Shown: positions 59,406 to 64,000 of the stretch, in pieces | How positions within the stretch are numbered: position 1 is the first letter of the stretch | Layout of the letters: the number at the start of each line of letters is the position of its first letter | Source of the DNA: Rallus limicola | Lineage: Eukaryota > Chordata > Aves > Gruiformes > Rallidae | Direction of reading: 5' to 3' | Assembly: GCA_022605955.1 (NCBI GenBank) | Contig: JAKCOZ010000005.1 | Span: 30,232,950 to 30,296,949 of the forward strand | DNA: 64,000 bases | The notes under the pieces: generated by a model | Databases searched by the model: none | Told to the model about the DNA's origin: nothing | The model's input: only the letters and a program-made list of their open reading frames with translations | Program-made: the position numbers and the translations under genes

Positions 59406-61431
59406 GGCTTAACTAATACAAAAGTATGTTGTCTTGATTCTGAATCACCACAGTTCAAGATGAATTGTAGTCTGTTAATTCTCAATTTTTAAGTGAATGC
59501 AAAAAGCTTGGGTTTTTTTAGCCTGCTGTTTACAGGGGAAAATAAGGACAGGATTACTGACATTACCACCAAAAATCTAGGGTAGCACTTTTCACCTTTA
59601 TTCTTGTGAAGTGCTGAGAATATATTTTTGGAATTTTTAAATCCTGTCCTTAGAGCAATGACTGCGATCATGCTGACATGTGAATAGGGTATTTACTAAC
59701 TGAATTAATTTAGCTTTTGTACAGAATAAAGAACTAAGGCTCCCATTTTGTCTTTTTCTCTAAAACTTACTGGCACTTTACAAGCACATATTGAACTTAG
59801 AGTTAGACCACTGTTGGATTTCCAGCTGCTGCTTTATGATCATCCTAATTTTTCTTCTTCTTTAAAGACTATGACCAGTCTAGAGTGAGTTTAGAGAGAT
59901 GAGTTTGAGGTTTATAGTTTCGTTCATGTATTACATCTGCTTTGGATCAATCTTGTTTGCATATTTCCAAAAATTATGTTTAGAGGAAAATTTTGCTCAT
60001 GGCTTTCTATTGTAAACTTTATTATTAGTAAGAACCTTAATTTTCCTTCTTTTCCTCCAATAAATTAATTTCAATTAGATTTTTAATAATTTTACTATCA
60101 TCATATGAAATATATTGGACTCTAATGGTAGAGCTTACTCTTTGAATTATTTCTACCTGATTCTAGGCTTTCACTGTGGTTCTAAACTTGCACTTTCATC
60201 TGACTCAATTACATGTGCTATAATAAGGTATTTTACATTCTAATATTGCAGTATATCTAAAAGTAGTTTCTATTTCTTTATAGCTCTTGCTGAGTTTTAT
60301 ATTCATGACTCCTTCATTCCCCTCAATTTTACCTCAGTTGATAACACAGAAATGATTCAGAGTCCATCACCAACATCTTTTTAATTGAAGACAAAGATAA
60401 TTTAGGTCATTGACAACACTAGCACAATGTAATTTTAAATGATGCTGTTTTCTACACAGTGCTTGTGGAGAGTTACTATAGAATATCAAGTGCTAAGGCA
60501 GAGATTTTAAATATATTTTATTAAACTTTCCAATTTAAATTACATATACAATATATAGCATTGCTGAAACACAGTTGTGTTCTGAAAGACCGGTTTGGTA
60601 TTTCTTCAGCAGCACTGGAACAATGCATTGAGGGTGAAGAGGAAAATCACTGCATCTACTTTGGGCCAAAATGAAAATACAGTTGTAATTTTGAATGAGG
60701 AGGTCTTCTACAGGGACATATGCAGCAAGTATGAAGAAATACTGACTTTCATTTCTGTAGCCTTTTTGAGAGTGCTTGTATCAAATAATTTTCAATTTTT
60801 TAATATTTCATGAGAAATGTTTATTATGGTAGCATATATTTTTATACAGGTTTTATCCAGAAGGATACACACATATAGCTCATTTTACAAGGGGACAATG
60901 AAGTGACAAAGGACCTGTTTGATGTTGATATTATGTTGATTTTTTTATAGTAAGTCATCTGTAGAATAGAGAATATAGAATTTTTAAAAAAAAGAAAAGA
61001 CAGAATCTGAACTATTAAATTCTGTGCATTTCAAAGAATCTACGATTCATTTCCAATGCCCTTTGCAGACATTTTACCAAAGGACAGCTGTTCCTGACAT
61101 GATGTGGATTAAAAGCTGCAGCAGCCGTAGCTCATTTTTAATATTAATTTCTATTTTGGGTTTTCATAAACTATATTTTAGTATATTTTACCTACCAGTA
61201 TAGATTTCTAAAATCAATAACAAAGTTCCCAGAGACCTGACTATTATTGGAGCAGCCTTTTTTTTTTCTTTCTGTTCAGTGAGCTGATTAAGTAAACAAA
61301 CTTAAGGTCAACAAATACTGTTTTTCATATAAGCAGCTGCTAGCTGCCACATCAGAATTACATGAATTTGGATGTAAGATTTCCAGAGAATTTGTGTCAT
61401 GTCTGTGCTTGCTATATGTTGAAAACGTATA

Positions 61432-61476
61432 GCTATATGCAACTATTGCTATATGCAACTATTGCTATATGCAACT
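61432..61476. repeat. 16-bp tandem repeat, 2.8 copies
   Basis: GCTATATGCAACTATT is repeated twice perfectly and followed by a partial third copy, GCTATATGCAACT. It lies just upstream of a CR1-like tail. Confidence 0.92.
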
Positions 61477-61512
61477 TAGAGGTTGGATCTGGCTTCAGAG
61501 TTGACTCTGTTT

Positions 61513-61564
61513 TGAGCAGAGGATTAGAATAGATCCCTTCCAACCTGGATTATTTTATGATTCC
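61513..61564 (+). mobile_element. CR1-like 3' tail, plus strand, very short
   Basis: GAGCAGAGGATTAGAATAGA, then TCCCTTCCAACCTGGATTAT and TTTATGATTCC. This resembles the CR1 3' terminus (GGTTGGACTAGATGATC...CCCTTCCAACC...ATTCTATGATTC) with losses. It is too short to assign a subfamily. Confidence 0.65.
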
Positions 61565-63835
61565 AACTATGCATGATAATTATGAAAGGAGATATCTTCT
61601 GACAAAATAATCTCAAAGTAATTCAAAATTACTTGTTCAAATTTTCTAAATCAAAAAATACTAGTTCTGCATTCAGAATTTGGGTGATACATAATACCTC
61701 TGTAATGTATAAATACTGAGTAATAAATGCAATCTTCTTAGTTTATGGTTAATGTGTTAGGACAGCCTACAGTGTACTTAATCTTCAGAAACAATTTTTC
61801 CTATCTTCTGACCAAATTAAAGATTTTATCATCATGTAACCCTATAAGAAGAAAATAAAGGTCTTGCTGATTTCTGTCCTGTGTAACTGATTGTACAGTG
61901 ACTTTATGATGAGGTTCCTTTCAGATATAAGCTTTGCCAAGAACGTTTTATCCAGTGAATCTTGAATACATACGTATTCATAGAAAATATGCTCAATAGG
62001 AAAACAAATATAGATAAACCAAATTCATGTCTAAATGTGAATAAATATTCTCAGGCACATATCCTCTGCTTATTCCATTTTTGTAAATGAAGAGTTTCCT
62101 TAGTACTCCCAGCAAGATGTCAATTCGAGCTCTTCATAGTAGATGTAATGCGGATGACTTGCTATCATAAGGATAGCATTTTATCAGAGCGTAGGAGTAA
62201 AACAAGCTCTCTTATACTGGACCATTTATTTCTTTTTAGCTAACACTTGCCTATAAGACACTTACATTGCTGAATTCTATATTAAGGTAACTGAGTGACA
62301 GTTTGAATTTTAAAGAATAATTTATAAACTCTACAAAAGATTTTTTTGTTTTCTTTGAAAAGTGCTTATGGTTTTGTCCTAACAGCATTCAAATTCAAGA
62401 GAAGCTGTTACTGTCATCCTCTAAAATTGCAAGCATGGATTCTATTTTTTTTTTCTGAGGAATATGACTCATTTTCTAACAGCCTCAGATTATGAATCCA
62501 TATTTTCTGAGAAACTTTAGTCTATTTGTATATTGTACAGAGTGACCATGTATTGCTCTTCAAAACAGTTAGAAATCCAGTTCTCCCTAGTAGACTTCAG
62601 TACAGTTCCCTCAAAATTTAGGTCAGAGTTTGAAACTTTTCTTAAGTGGATGGAAGGTGTGCGAAAGCTGATGCATAGATTAGTACAGATTTTTCTAGTC
62701 AGTGAAAGATCTTCCTCTTTCTACACCATAGTCTCTTTGTAATTTGCAGTATTTTGATTTTAACTTTATCTTCATTGTAAGAATATTTTCAACAAAGATA
62801 CATGTTTTGAAAATACAGTTCATTTAATTGAACAATCTCCAGTCTATGTTACTGAAAGAGTTTTTCAATTTGGGTAGTATGTCGGTTTTTTCTACTATGC
62901 AACTTCAGAATGCACAAAACCTTTTTTCTATATCTTTTCTTTTTAAACTGAAATGCCAAATTATAAAGCATGACAGCTCTCAGAACCTGCTAGCCTCTGG
63001 TATGAGAATTGTGGTAAGAACTCTCCAAATATGTATTCTAGTAAATCACCTGACTTCATTTAATTTTTGCCTGTGTGTTTCAGTGCAGCATCTTTCAGGT
63101 GGCATTGTGGTAGGAATGTCTTTAAGATGCAGCTAGACTCCTTTCTTTAAATCTTACTTGCTGAAATAGCTGAGTATATGAAAGCTGCTGTAGTTGTAAT
63201 GTTTTTCACTTAGTGGAAGTCTGTAAAAAGTCTGAAATTTTCTGTAGTATATTATTATTCATCATGTAGATTCAGTAAATTTGTTGTTACTGGACTGTTC
63301 CAAAATTCATTGATAATGCTGGTAATGCTTCTTTCTCTGAAGAGAGAAAAAAGCATTTAATCATGTATTTAAAGAAAACCTTCAGTAAATAATTTCATGG
63401 TCTGTAAAAGCACCATATTAAGGGAAAAAGGAATTAAAATCAACCAATTTGAAACTTTTTCCATGAAAGTTGGCACCCAGTTCTGTGAGTGTTCAGTAAT
63501 TCTCACTGTTTAAGGCTGTAGAGAGTTGTGTTTAGAAAATCACTATGAGTTACCATTTTTGACATTACAAAATATTTGTTTATTATATGCATAAAGAATT
63601 GTTTATCATATATTTATGCACGGTAATTTATTCTTGCAATTTTGATTAACCTCCACCATCAGAAGGTGAAAATGCTTTTGCCAAGTGGCAGTCAGTTGCG
63701 ACTTCATGGGATTTTTTTCTTCAGTCATTTCTAGTTAACAAACAGAAGAATACGTTATTGAAGTATTGATGGTTGATTAAAGTGCTTTTTATTTTTTAAC
63801 TCATGTATATGATAATTCCTTTTTGTTCTCTACAG
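61565..63835. other. AT-rich sequence, probable intron upstream of exon
   Basis: No second exon, RNA gene or named repeat is supported. If the exon at 63836 is real and internal, this is the 3' part of its upstream intron. The last 20 bp (TTCCTTTTTGTTCTCTACAG) form a good polypyrimidine tract and acceptor. Confidence 0.5.
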
Positions 63836-63935
63836 TGATGCCACACAATTAATATCACAATCTTTCAGTAATATCGTTGTAACAAGTCAAGCAAGGTTTA
63901 AAACGTACATTCCAGGCCAGTCACTAAGAAACAAG
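63836..63935 (+). CDS. Internal coding exon of an unidentified host gene
   Basis: A strong polypyrimidine tract ends in CTCTACAG at 63835, and the exon is followed by a near-consensus donor, AACAAG|GTAAAC. The 100-nt exon has one open frame: a single base completing a split codon, then 33 codons starting DATQLISQSFSNIV and ending YIPGQSLRNK. The other two frames stop almost at once. The same frame hits a stop upstream in the intron (63813-63815) and downstream (63957-63959), so the open frame fits the splice sites closely. The peptide looks like ordinary globular or linker protein, with no transmembrane segment, signal peptide or named motif. I do not recognise the gene. Further exons must lie beyond the window, or far upstream. 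Confidence 0.6.
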
Positions 63936-64000
63936 GTAAACTGTTTTAACTTCACTTAGTCTCTACTATAAGGGTGTTTATTATTCAAATGTTAATCTAA
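63936..64000 (+). other. Start of intron after the exon
   Basis: It begins GTAAACTGTTTTAAC. The reading frame of the exon stops at TAG 63957-63959, consistent with intron sequence. Confidence 0.5.

Larger units (their letters stand above)
56851..61431. other. Unique AT-rich sequence with small duplications
   Basis: No exon or RNA gene is supported. Small direct repeats at 58671-58773 and 59200-59231 and a TA run at 59391-59405 are the visible structures. Confidence 0.55.

Overview
This is vertebrate nuclear DNA, almost certainly from a bird. The evidence is at least thirteen CR1 retroposon copies with avian-type CR1 3' ends (octamer repeats such as GATTCTGT, or CATAGAATC-type runs on the other strand), plus three solo LTRs of avian ERV type that begin TGTNGTGG or TGTGGTGG and end in CA. 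The rest is AT-rich, intron-like or intergenic sequence. There are no bacterial-style genes, operons, CRISPR arrays, rRNA or tRNA genes that I can support.

Layout. 1-6 kb: unique sequence, one old CR1 tail (about 3808-4103, plus strand) and two abutting minus-strand CR1s (5115-5984). 6251-6838: solo LTR with a 5-bp target-site duplication (TSD). 6.8-11.3 kb: unique, with two perfect short hairpins. 11297-13244: the largest element, a 5'-truncated CR1 carrying a broken reverse transcriptase, followed directly by a second plus-strand CR1 (13254-13754). 14603-15195 and 17279-17358: minus-strand CR1s. 25104-26296: a long solo LTR with a 5-bp TSD. 26.3-40.7 kb: unique, apart from a CR1 at 34476-34940, a TA-rich tract and a TG repeat. 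40.7-48.7 kb: four minus-strand CR1 fragments and a short, rearranged LTR (43045-43377) with its own TSD. 48.7-63.8 kb: mostly unique, with a weak candidate terminal exon near 52 kb and a small CR1 tail at 61.5 kb.

Host genes. The best protein-coding signal is a 100-nt exon at 63836-63935 (plus strand). It has a good polypyrimidine tract and acceptor, a consensus donor and one open frame of 33 codons. I do not recognise the protein. If it is real, much of the window may be an intron or the 5' flank of that gene.

How the parts work together: they do not form a system. All three LTRs are on the plus strand, each has a perfect 5-bp TSD (the length usual for ERVL-class elements), and none retains internal retroviral sequence, so each looks like the product of LTR-LTR recombination. 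The CR1s are dead copies. I found no previously undescribed system. The most interesting items are the rearranged LTR containing an inverted piece that matches the start of the other LTR type, the recurrent perfect short hairpins, and the unidentified exon.
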